A DNA stretch of 16,464 nucleotides from DASRAA01 sp036512955. GTDB lineage: Bacteria; Acidobacteriota; Terriglobia; Terriglobales; Acidobacteriaceae. Positions 8,771-15,608 of the stretch are shown here, piece by piece (position 1 is the first letter of the stretch; the number at the start of each line of letters is the position of its first letter). The stretch covers positions 1 through 16,464 of the forward strand of contig DATBZX010000098.1 of NCBI GenBank assembly GCA_036512955.1, given 5' to 3'. The notes below the pieces were generated by a model. That model searched no databases and was not told the origin of the DNA. It was given only the letters and a program-made list of their open reading frames with translations. Both the position numbers and the translations under genes were made by a program.

Positions 8771-8818
8771 AGTGTCAGTCGCTCGCCTCGCAGGCGGATT
8801 GCGCTCTCTCTGGATCTA

Positions 8819-9688
8819 TCAAGTTGCTTGTAAAAACGCGATGAGTGCCTCGTTTACGTTGCCCGGCTCCTCGTGCTGCAACCAGTGGGAGGCGTTTGGA
8901 AAATACGTGAGTTCCGCTGAATCGCAAAACTTCACGCTCTCCTGCGCCATCTCCGGCAGCAGAAACCGGTCCTGCTGGCCCCAAAGAATGCGCGTTGGCA
9001 CATGGACCTGTGTATCGCGCAATTGCGGCCGATGCTTGGCGAATGCGCGATACCAGTTGATCATCGCCGTCACAGTGCCGGGGTGCGACCAGGCCTCGCG
9101 ATATCGATCGAGATCCTCCGCGGTAAACGTGCCCGGACGGCTGCTGGCTTTAAGCGATCTGGTTCCCATGGCGAAGTTGTTGGCCGAGAAGCGCCATTCC
9201 GGAATGCGTGGCAACTGAAAAAACGCGATGTACCAACTGCGCAGCATCTGGCGCGGATTGCCGTTGATGGTGCGCAGAAACACCACGGGATGCGGCACGT
9301 TAAGGACCGCCAGCTTATTCAGCCGCTGCGGATATTGTAGCGCGATTGCCCACGCAACCGCCGCTCCCCAATCGTGTCCGGCGAGGAAGAACTTGTCATG
9401 CCCGAGTTGATCGGCGATCGCGATGACGTCCGCTGTAAGATTCGATACCGCGTAGTCCGAGATCCTGGCAGGTTTGCTGCTGAGGTTGTAGCCGCGCTGG
9501 TCCGGCGCGATAACGCGAAAGCCCGCCGCCGCGAGCGGCCCAATCTGTTTTCGCCACGAATACCAGAACTCCGGGAAGCCGTGCAGCAGAATCAACAATG
9601 GCCCGTCCGTGGGTCCGGCGGCGACGGCATGCAGGCGGACTCCGTCGCGTTCGAACCACAGATCTTCCAGTGAGTTCAGGTCAAGCAT
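8819..9688 (-). CDS. Alpha/beta hydrolase, epoxide-hydrolase type
   Basis: A 289-residue alpha/beta-hydrolase whose nucleophile is aspartate, as in epoxide hydrolases and haloalkane dehalogenases. It contains the oxyanion motif HGFPEFWYSWR (36-46), nucleophile Asp106 in GHDWG, acid Asp240 in WGQQDRFL and base His268 in NASHWLQHEEP. Two cap-domain tyrosines suited to polarise an epoxide are visible, Tyr153 (RSWYIAFF) and Tyr213 (INWYRAF), which favours epoxide hydrolase over dehalogenase. Fluoroacetate dehalogenase is the main alternative. It is a soluble cytosolic enzyme with no signal peptide. ATG 9688 has only weak upstream ribosome-binding potential (GGTGG). The gene lies 60 bp downstream of a duplicated membrane protein on the same strand, so the two may be co-transcribed. 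Confidence 0.9.
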   Translation of the reverse strand: MLDLNSLEDLWFERDGVRLHAVAAGPTDGPLLILLHGFPEFWYSWRKQIGPLAAAGFRVIAPDQRGYNLSSKPARISDYAVSNLTADVIAIADQLGHDKFFLAGHDWGAAVAWAIALQYPQRLNKLAVLNVPHPVVFLRTINGNPRQMLRSWYIAFFQLPRIPEWRFSANNFAMGTRSLKASSRPGTFTAEDLDRYREAWSHPGTVTAMINWYRAFAKHRPQLRDTQVHVPTRILWGQQDRFLLPEMAQESVKFCDSAELTYFPNASHWLQHEEPGNVNEALIAFLQAT

Positions 9689-9748
9689 GTTGCGGCCACC
9701 GTTCCAGTCGCAACTGGCAAGCGAAAAGCCGCGCGGCGACTGAGACGC

Positions 9749-10510
9749 TCAATTTCCTTCTGCCAGGGATCCAGCGACAATAAAGGCGCTGCCACTCATC
9801 GCCAGTGCGACCAGCAGGCTCGTCCATTCATTGGCGTTGTGCAGCGCAGCCGCGACTCGGGGCGCATGAAGCATCACCACCCACAGGAGGAACATGGTGC
9901 CCAGCAGAGTTGCGGCCAAGGGCGCGACCTTGCCACTGACGATCGCGAGACAAGTAGCAATGAACGCGACGCCCACGAAATAGGCCCAGAACAGGCGACC
10001 GGGGATCCACCCCGGGATGAGCGTAGCCACGAACGGGCCGTACATGAGGTGCTGTATGCCGAAAACGACCACCGAGACGGCAAAAAGAATTTGACCGAAT
10101 TGAAGCAGTCCGCCGACACGACCAGCGGCCCTTCCGGAACGTGGGCCTCGGGTTGCGAACAGCGCTGCCAGCACCAGGCATGCGCCACCCATCGCCAGGA
10201 GTTCAAACGCGCTCGTCCACGGACCGGGATCGCGGACATTCGCAGCCAGCTTGGGTACGTAGCAGAGCAGTGGGCGCACTAGAAACAGGACAGCGAGCAT
10301 GATGCCCGCGCAGCTCACCTGAATACCGGTCGCCACCCCGAATCCGGCAACGATAAGGATCGCACCCACGAGGTAAGCGAGTAGATGGTTGACCGGCGTC
10401 CAGGGCGGTCCAAGGCCAGATCTGGTGATGGCGAAGATCAAGTGCTGGATGCCGAAGGCTGTGATGGCAATCGCAAATAAGAAACGACCAAGCGTAATCA
10501 AGCTTTTCAT
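9749..10510 (-). CDS. Eight-helix membrane protein made of two tandem DoxX-like halves
   Basis: A 253-residue inner-membrane protein consisting of two homologous halves of about 110 residues, each with roughly four helices. Landmarks repeat at an offset of exactly 131 residues: FGIQHL at 19-24 and 150-155, AYLVG/AYFVG at 45 and 176, Pro86 and Pro217, WTS at 98 and 229. The GIQH motif just after helix 1 and the overall four-helix form resemble DoxX-like proteins, but I cannot confirm the family. The halves are joined by an arginine/glycine-rich linker at about 120-138. ATG 10508-10510 lacks a clear Shine-Dalgarno. The gene is divergent from the haem-sensor gene and lies 60 bp upstream of the epoxide-hydrolase gene, with which it may form an operon. 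The function is unknown. Confidence 0.85.
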   Translation of the reverse strand: MKSLITLGRFLFAIAITAFGIQHLIFAITRSGLGPPWTPVNHLLAYLVGAILIVAGFGVATGIQVSCAGIMLAVLFLVRPLLCYVPKLAANVRDPGPWTSAFELLAMGGACLVLAALFATRGPRSGRAAGRVGGLLQFGQILFAVSVVVFGIQHLMYGPFVATLIPGWIPGRLFWAYFVGVAFIATCLAIVSGKVAPLAATLLGTMFLLWVVMLHAPRVAAALHNANEWTSLLVALAMSGSAFIVAGSLAEGN

Positions 10511-10663
10511 CGTAGTTTGGACGCTGCTGCTCGGGTCAGGTTACCGCGATGTTCTGTGAACCTGGAAATCCGCAACACTTTATATCACGCAAGGACGATC
10601 CCTCGGGTGCTCAACGTTCCCTTTGCAGGTGGATCGCGCGACGGTGTACCCTGCTACAAATCC

Positions 10664-11539
10664 ATGAAGCTCTTCACCAAGTTCAATCTCGTTTTGATTG
10701 TGTTTTTCGGGGCCGGCGGGCTGATCATCGCGCAGCTCGCCTATAGCTTTCTAACAAAGAATGCCCGCGAGCAGGTCTTGCAGCAGGCCGAGTTGATGAT
10801 GGCCAGCGCCCGCGCCACCCGCGATTACACCTCCGAACAGATCAAGCCCCTGTTGCTGAAGAACCCGGAACACGAAACCAACTTCCTGCCGCAGACAGTA
10901 CCGGCGTTTTCGGCGATCACCATCTTCAACAGCATGCGCAAGGGATACCCCAACTACTCGTATCGCGAGGCGACGCTGAACCCGACCAATCCGGTGGATC
11001 GCGCCGACGATTGGGAGACGGATGTGATCCGCTATTTCGCTGACCATCCCGGCGACAAGAGGTTCGTGGGCGAGCGCGATTCGCCGACTGGGCGGCAGCT
11101 CTATCTGGCGAGGCCGATCAGCGTGCAGGCGAGCTGCCTGGAATGTCACAGCACGCCCGACGTCGCGCCCGCGGCCATGATCAAGAAGTATGGCAGCGCC
11201 AACGGATTCGGCTGGAACCTTAACCAGATCATCACGGCGCAGATCGTATCGGTCCCCATGTCGGTGCCCATGAACGTCGCCGACGAGGCATTTCGTCGCC
11301 TGCTGTTCTTCCTGATCGCGACTTTCATCGTCACCATCATCGCGCTGGATGCTGCACTTTATCTGCTGGTGATCCGGCCGCTGCGGAAGGTTTCCAGCGC
11401 CGCCAACCAGATCAGCAAGGGCGACACGGACTTGCCGGAATTGCCGGTGCACGGCAAAGATGAGATTGCCGACGTGACCGCGTCTTTCAACCGCATGCAT
11501 GTAAGCCTGGCGAAGGCGTTGAAGATGCTGGACCAGTAA
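10664..11539 (+). CDS. c-type haem (Tll0287-like) sensor with HAMP domain and no output domain
   Basis: A 291-residue membrane-bound sensor. ATG 10664 is chosen because it opens a signal-anchor helix (residues 9-29, LVLIVFFGAGGLIIAQLAYSF); the longer frame back to 10517 lacks an ATG and adds polar sequence. The periplasmic domain (about 31-205) is of the DUF3365/Tll0287-like type and carries a single haem c site, CLECH (158-162), with preceding YLARPISVQ. A second helix (212-237) leads to a HAMP-like segment (238-288) with the typical DEIADVTASFNRM. The protein stops right after HAMP, so there is no kinase, cyclase or methyl-accepting output module. It presumably senses redox state or a gas through haem and signals to a separate protein. 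It converges with a Ser/Thr kinase gene, 15 bp between stops. No clear Shine-Dalgarno is present. Confidence 0.9.
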   Translation: MKLFTKFNLVLIVFFGAGGLIIAQLAYSFLTKNAREQVLQQAELMMASARATRDYTSEQIKPLLLKNPEHETNFLPQTVPAFSAITIFNSMRKGYPNYSYREATLNPTNPVDRADDWETDVIRYFADHPGDKRFVGERDSPTGRQLYLARPISVQASCLECHSTPDVAPAAMIKKYGSANGFGWNLNQIITAQIVSVPMSVPMNVADEAFRRLLFFLIATFIVTIIALDAALYLLVIRPLRKVSSAANQISKGDTDLPELPVHGKDEIADVTASFNRMHVSLAKALKMLDQ

Positions 11540-11554
11540 ATCCGGTCCTGGGGT

Positions 11555-12697
11555 TTAGACTCGCCGCTTCTTGCTGGCCATGAAGCTCGATCGGTCTTTC
11601 TCCGAGTCAATTTCCCCGGCCACGGCGCTGTACAGCTCGTCCACCGAGGAGCAGCGTCCGGCGGCCCGCTTCACCACGACCTTCGCGATCGGCCCAATGA
11701 AAGCAGCAAGCTCGCGGCTGACCGAGTCAAGGATGGACGGATCAAGCGCGCTAGTCGACGACTTCGGAGTAAGCGATCCCAACTTCCCCGCCGGCGAGCC
11801 CGAGGATGGTTTGGCACTGTCCGAGGGCGAGTTCAACCCGCCGGGCTGGATGGCGAGGGTGTGCAGGGTCGCCGCGTCATCCATGGAAATGTGGGTCAGC
11901 GCCACTAGGAAGTCGGCGGCGTTCTGATAGCGCTCATCAGGGTTCTTGGCCAAGGCCTTTATCAGGATGGTGGAGAGCCCGTAGGGAATCGCGGGATCGA
12001 TATCGCCCGGCCACTTCGCCTGTTCACGCAGGTGTCCGGTCATGACCTCGTATTCCGTTTTGCCATCGAAAGGACGGTGTCCGGTGACGATCTCGTACAG
12101 CGTGACCCCGGTGGAGTACAGGTCGGAGCGCGCATCCACACGCTCACCGCGTACCTGCTCCGGCGACATGTAGTGCAGGGACCCCAGGATATTGCCGGGC
12201 CGGGTGACGCTGAGATCAGCCGTCTTGAACGCCATGCCGAAGTCGAGCAGCTTTGCCTGGCGGTCGGGCGTGATCATGATGTTCGACGGCTTGATGTCGC
12301 GGTGAATCACGTCGCGCGCGTGGGCATACTCCAGCGCCGACAGCACCTGGCAGATATATTCGATTCCTTCGACCGCCCGTCCCGGCCACTGGCGATGCAG
12401 CTTCCAATGCAGGTCTTCCCCTTCGATGAACTCCATCACCATGGCGATCTGGTCATCGACATTGAACGCGGTATGCAGGCGCGCGATGGAAGGATGCGAC
12501 AGGCTGGCCAGCACCCGGATCTCGCGCAGGAATCGTTGTGGCAGTTCGCCTCCGGTGCGATCGGCACGAAGCAGTTTCATGGCCTCGGTGCGCTGCGAGA
12601 TGACGTGCCGTACCCGGTATACCTCGCCGATGCCGCCGGAACCAAGCTGGCCCAGCACCTCGTAGTCGCCAAGGATGGTGCCCGCTTCAATTGGCAT
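11555..12697 (-). CDS. Soluble Hanks-type serine/threonine protein kinase with C-terminal helical module
   Basis: A 380-residue eukaryotic-like Ser/Thr kinase. The catalytic domain (about 11-268) is complete: glycine loop LGSGGIGEVY (18-27), Lys41 in EAMKLL, alpha-C Glu59, catalytic loop HRDIKPSN (132-139) with Asp134, DFG (152-154) and SPE (178-180) in place of APE. A Ser/Pro/Gly-rich linker (about 285-317) follows. The C-terminal module (about 318-372) has the pattern ELAAFIGPIAKVVVKRAAG and ends RSSFM, a compact helical domain I believe recurs at the ends of bacterial kinases and cyclases. No transmembrane helix is present, unlike PknB-type kinases, so it is cytosolic. ATG 12697 has a weak GGGA 8 nt upstream. 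It lies 142 bp downstream of the phosphatidyltransferase gene. It converges with the haem sensor. Confidence 0.95.
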   Translation of the reverse strand: MPIEAGTILGDYEVLGQLGSGGIGEVYRVRHVISQRTEAMKLLRADRTGGELPQRFLREIRVLASLSHPSIARLHTAFNVDDQIAMVMEFIEGEDLHWKLHRQWPGRAVEGIEYICQVLSALEYAHARDVIHRDIKPSNIMITPDRQAKLLDFGMAFKTADLSVTRPGNILGSLHYMSPEQVRGERVDARSDLYSTGVTLYEIVTGHRPFDGKTEYEVMTGHLREQAKWPGDIDPAIPYGLSTILIKALAKNPDERYQNAADFLVALTHISMDDAATLHTLAIQPGGLNSPSDSAKPSSGSPAGKLGSLTPKSSTSALDPSILDSVSRELAAFIGPIAKVVVKRAAGRCSSVDELYSAVAGEIDSEKDRSSFMASKKRRV

Positions 12698-12751
12698 AGC
12701 TGTCCCAGGAACGGCCTACAGCCGCGGTCGGATTGGAAATTGTTGCAAACA

Positions 12752-12771
12752 CCCCGCTCCATTTTGCGGGG
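12752..12771 (-). terminator. Weak hairpin between phosphatidyltransferase and kinase genes
   Basis: CCCCGC (12752-12757) and GCGGGG (12766-12771) form a 6-bp stem with an 8-nt loop. Read on the minus strand it lies after the phosphatidyltransferase stop at 12840 and is followed by TGTTTG, a poor U tract. It may be a weak terminator or attenuator before the kinase gene. Immediately beside it is a tandem heptamer AGATTGC (12774-12780 and 12781-12787). Confidence 0.35.
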
Positions 12772-12839
12772 CAAGATTGCAGATTGCAAGTGAGCCGTTC
12801 TGTCGCCGAACACGTTGCGGCTGATGCCGCGGCAGTGTG

Positions 12840-13568
12840 CTAGCAATCGTCCAGCTTTTCCTCGCGATACAGCACGGTGATGTGGCGGACTGTAGCGCAG
12901 ACAGCCATGAACATCATTCCAGCAATGGCTACTACGCCTCCGATATCGAACACAAGGATTCGATGGCCGAAGATGTCAGCGTAAGGATTCACGATTAGCA
13001 CGGCATTGCCCAGAATCAGCAGGATGCGAATCTCGGTGGGACCGAAGATGCCTTGCGAGAGATGGAAGTGTCCCATGGTGTAGGTGGTGAGGAAGCTCTC
13101 GATGGAGAGCACATAGAAAGCCAGCAGCATGCCGGCCGCAATCTGCCAGTGCACGTAACCAGAGCAAGCGAGTCCCGCCATCAACGCCAGCGCGCCAAAG
13201 GTGTCGGCAATGTGATCGACGTAAAACCCATAACGCGGACGCTGCTGATCGCGGACGCGCGCCAGCGTGCCGTCGAGACTGTCGCCCAGCCAGTTGAGCA
13301 CGAGAAAGAAACTCGCCAGCATCAGCGCCCACGCGCCTTGCGATGCCAAGGCGTAACACGCCCCAGCCATGAGTTGCGAAACAAATCCCAAGCCAGTTAA
13401 GTGATCGGAATTGATTGCCCTTGGGGTGCGCCAGGCCATCCAGACTAACGCGCGTTTTTCCGCGGCGGCGGTTAAGGACTTGTGGACCCGAAGCGGGTTG
13501 ACGAATCCCGTCTCTCGTCTGTCAGCAATCACTGCTTCTCTCATGTGGACCTGGCATTCCTGTGTCAT
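12840..13568 (-). CDS. CDP-alcohol phosphatidyltransferase family membrane enzyme
   Basis: A 242-residue integral membrane enzyme that transfers a phosphatidyl (or similar) group from a CDP-activated donor to an alcohol in phospholipid or related lipid synthesis; the acceptor cannot be inferred. The signature D-x2-D-G-x2-A-R-x9-G-x3-D-x3-D is complete: Asp96, Asp99, Gly100, Ala103, Arg104, Gly114, Asp118, Asp122. About five to six helices follow or surround it (for example 59-76, 80-94, 124-138, 143-160, 180-195, 205-226). The start ATG 13568 is chosen because it overlaps the TGA of the upstream gene as ATGA, indicating translational coupling; a longer frame to 13721 lies inside that gene. 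An internal Met9 is an alternative start. The ~50-residue cytosolic N-terminus is longer than in minimal members. Confidence 0.92.
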   Translation of the reverse strand: MTQECQVHMREAVIADRRETGFVNPLRVHKSLTAAAEKRALVWMAWRTPRAINSDHLTGLGFVSQLMAGACYALASQGAWALMLASFFLVLNWLGDSLDGTLARVRDQQRPRYGFYVDHIADTFGALALMAGLACSGYVHWQIAAGMLLAFYVLSIESFLTTYTMGHFHLSQGIFGPTEIRILLILGNAVLIVNPYADIFGHRILVFDIGGVVAIAGMMFMAVCATVRHITVLYREEKLDDC

Positions 13569-14389
13569 TGGTGTGCCTGCTTTAGAGCGCTGGAGCCCAG
13601 CGCGTTGCGAGTTGCGGTTAAGGTGAATTTCAGGGATTCGCGCGGCATGTCCTGGATGACCGGCGCAACCAGCCAGCCCAATCCAGGCGGGACATCGCGA
13701 GTCAGCGAGATGGCCTCGCACTCAATCAGCAAGCCGCCGGGCACCTCGAGAAAGCTCCAGTAGGTGTTCAGCCGCCACAGGAAACCGTCGTCATCGCCTT
13801 CGGTCATGCGACGTTCGTGCGATGTACCTGGACTTTCGATCTCCCAGATGTGAGTGCTTCGCGAGACACTGTAGCCTTCACCGTTGCCGGTCAGGCCAAT
13901 GCGGACGTCATACTCCGTGTCGAGCACGATCGGAATGACCATCTGCTTTCTGAAACGCATGGCAACGGTGGCAACACCGCCACGGTCTGAGACCAGCCGC
14001 GACGACTCGACCTCGGGCGCGTAGTAGCTGGAAAGATGGTTGTAATCGCGCAACAACGCCAGCATGTCGGCAGCGCGTCCGCCGGGAACGAAGGCCGCGC
14101 CGCGCCAGTGGTGCAGCAGCCCGCCGCTCACTTCGCGGCTGCCGCCGTCCACAGGTTCCATTCGAATGGCGCCTGAGCGCAGTTGCTGTCCGGCAGCGTC
14201 GCGCTCGATCGCGCCAAGATTGAGCGTGGCGAGGTAAGTGTCAGGGCCGACGTGTTGCTGGGCAAGCCGCTTCTCCACGGTGGCAGCGTAGGTGTCGAAG
14301 GCCCTCTGGGCGGGAGCGGTCAGATGGGCTGACGAGCAGGGCACCGTCAGCGCCAAAATCACCGCCGCCGTCCGAAAAATCAGTCCCAT
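13565..14389 (-). CDS. Secreted START/SRPBCC-like protein of unknown function
   Basis: A 274-residue exported protein. ATG 14389 is chosen over the open frame to 14449 because GAGGTG lies 6 nt upstream and it opens a signal peptide, MGLIFRTAAVILALTVPCSSA, with probable cleavage before HLTAPAQ. The mature part has no enzyme motif. Its alternating beta-rich pattern and C-terminal segment (about 206-264: YWSFLEVPGGLLIECEAI ... PRESLKFTL) are typical of START/SRPBCC-like ligand-binding folds, which often bind lipids or other hydrophobic molecules; this is a fold-level inference. The last codons overlap the next gene's start by ATGA, so it is translationally coupled to the phosphatidyltransferase. 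The pairing suggests a joint role in lipid synthesis and handling across the envelope. Confidence 0.85.
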   Translation of the reverse strand: MGLIFRTAAVILALTVPCSSAHLTAPAQRAFDTYAATVEKRLAQQHVGPDTYLATLNLGAIERDAAGQQLRSGAIRMEPVDGGSREVSGGLLHHWRGAAFVPGGRAADMLALLRDYNHLSSYYAPEVESSRLVSDRGGVATVAMRFRKQMVIPIVLDTEYDVRIGLTGNGEGYSVSRSTHIWEIESPGTSHERRMTEGDDDGFLWRLNTYWSFLEVPGGLLIECEAISLTRDVPPGLGWLVAPVIQDMPRESLKFTLTATRNALGSSALKQAHQ

Positions 14390-14462
14390 CGTGCACCTCG
14401 AAGCGCCAGCATGAGGGATGGGCTTGGGTAGCGCAATGCATGACGACACAAACGATTCTCAT

Positions 14463-14480
14463 TTGCACCTCATCGTGCAA
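14463..14480. promoter_or_regulatory. Dyad TTGCAC-N6-GTGCAA in divergent promoter region
   Basis: Perfect 6-bp arms (14463-14468 and 14475-14480) separated by CTCATC, 74 bp upstream of the secreted-protein start and 163 bp upstream of the winged-helix regulator start. The geometry fits a dimeric regulator operator or a small hairpin. No promoter hexamers could be placed with confidence next to it. Confidence 0.4.
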
Positions 14481-14530
14481 GCATCTGAATCGATGATAGT
14501 TAAAAGAGGCAATCCAATTGCTTAGTTATT

Positions 14531-14543
14531 TGACTAATAGTCA
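14531..14543. promoter_or_regulatory. Dyad TGACT-AAT-AGTCA overlapping a TTGACT -35-like box
   Basis: A 13-bp palindrome (TGACTAATAGTCA) in the AT-rich part of the 253-bp divergent gap 14390-14642. With the preceding T it contains TTGACT (14530-14535), close to a sigma-70 -35 box on the plus strand, but I find no good -10 at 16-18 bp spacing. It could be an operator, for example for the adjacent winged-helix regulator acting on its own promoter. Confidence 0.4.
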
Positions 14544-14642
14544 TAAGACGACGAATGAGATGAGAGTCGTTCAGTTCGGCGCTGTGGGGTCGGCGTTTCG
14601 GTGGCCTCATTTGATGCAAGGCGGCTAAACTAAACGCTGCCA

Positions 14643-15542
14643 ATGTCAGGGACGACGACAGCCCGAGTCTTTCGCTTTGGAACGTTTGAAGTGAACGAAG
14701 CGACAGGCGAGCTGCGCAAAGAAGGCATCCGGATCAAGCTGCATTCGCAGCCGTTTCAGGTGCTAGTGATGCTGCTGGAACGGCCAACCGAGCTGGTGAG
14801 CCGCGAAGAGATGCGGCAGCGGCTTTGGGGCGATGACACGATAGTGGACTTCGACCACGGCCTGAACACTGCGGTCAACAAACTTCGCGAAGCCCTCGGC
14901 GACACCGCTTCCCAGCCGCGACATGTAGAGACAGTTTCCGGCAGGGGGTATCGATTCATCGCGCCGGTGACGGTCGCGGAGCCTGTTTCGAGATCGTCCG
15001 GCGAGTCGAGCGTGGCCGCGTCCGTTGCCGGCAGCGGAGCCTCGGCGGCGGTCGCTCCCCAGGAGGACGCGCCGGAGAGTTCGACGCGCAGTTTACTGGC
15101 CGCGTCGCACGATCTGCCTCATGCTCCCCGCGCGCTGGTGCGGACGTTGTTGCTGTTGATTCAGGCAATGTACCTGGCGTTCTACCTTGGGGCGCTCGCG
15201 AACATACCAGAGATTCGCGAGATCTTTGCCGACTCGGGGATCCTCTCGCCCGCGATCCTCACCACAGTGCTGGTGATCACGGCCGTGGCGCTCATCCCGG
15301 TGAGACTGTTCCTCTTCACTGCGGTAGTGTTCGATTTTCAGCAGCTTCAAGAAAAATTCAAACGCATCTTTCCTGTGCTGCTCTGGATGGACCTGCTGTG
15401 GGCGCTCTCGCCTTTCCTGCTGATTCATCACATCCCCGGGGGCCTGGCGTTGGGGATGACCGCTGCGCTGGTTTACATGCCGTTCGCGCAGCGTTCGCTG
15501 GTGTTGATGTATTGCCGCGACCGGAAAGACCGAAGCGCGTGA
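14643..15542 (+). CDS. Winged-helix (OmpR/CadC-type) DNA-binding protein with multi-helix membrane tail
   Basis: A 299-residue membrane-tethered transcription regulator. Residues about 9-108 form an OmpR/PhoB-type winged helix: FRFGTFEVNEATGELRKEG, then LHSQPFQVLVMLLERPTELVSREE, the recognition region (DFDHGLNTAVNKLREALGD) and wing VETVSGRGYRF. A Ser/Ala-rich linker (111-160) leads to about four to five helices (165-184, 201-230, 243-263, 266-290) and a basic C-terminal tail. Unlike CadC there is no sizeable periplasmic sensor domain, and there is no receiver domain, so signal input must come through the membrane region. ATG 14643 has no clear Shine-Dalgarno. It is divergent from the secreted START-like gene and is followed by ispE after 66 bp on the same strand, which allows co-transcription. 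Confidence 0.9.
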   Translation: MSGTTTARVFRFGTFEVNEATGELRKEGIRIKLHSQPFQVLVMLLERPTELVSREEMRQRLWGDDTIVDFDHGLNTAVNKLREALGDTASQPRHVETVSGRGYRFIAPVTVAEPVSRSSGESSVAASVAGSGASAAVAPQEDAPESSTRSLLAASHDLPHAPRALVRTLLLLIQAMYLAFYLGALANIPEIREIFADSGILSPAILTTVLVITAVALIPVRLFLFTAVVFDFQQLQEKFKRIFPVLLWMDLLWALSPFLLIHHIPGGLALGMTAALVYMPFAQRSLVLMYCRDRKDRSA

Positions 15543-15560
15543 TTGCAGGGCGGCGGTACA

Positions 15561-15602
15561 AACTGGCACCTGCTTTACACTGACAACTGGCAACTGGCAA
15601 CT
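15561..15602. repeat. AACTGGC heptamer repeats just upstream of ispE
   Basis: AACTGGC occurs at 15561-15567, 15585-15591 and 15592-15598, the last two in direct tandem and followed by a partial copy (AACT). The array ends 7 bp before the ispE ATG, so it covers the place where a ribosome-binding site would be; no Shine-Dalgarno consensus is present there. Variation in copy number could change ispE translation, which is an inference. Confidence 0.55.
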
Positions 15603-15608
15603 TCTCCC

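Noticed and set aside
8784..8796. CGCCT-CGC-AGGCG hairpin between convergent genes
   Set aside because: A 5-bp stem with a 3-nt loop and no U tract is too weak to call a terminator in this GC-rich DNA.
9704..9717. CCAGT-CGCA-ACTGG hairpin between the duplicated membrane protein and the epoxide hydrolase
   Set aside because: Short arms and no terminator or operator context; such dyads are expected by chance.
10517..10663. 49-residue upstream extension of the haem sensor
   Set aside because: It begins at a non-ATG codon and adds polar sequence before the signal-anchor helix that starts at ATG 10664.
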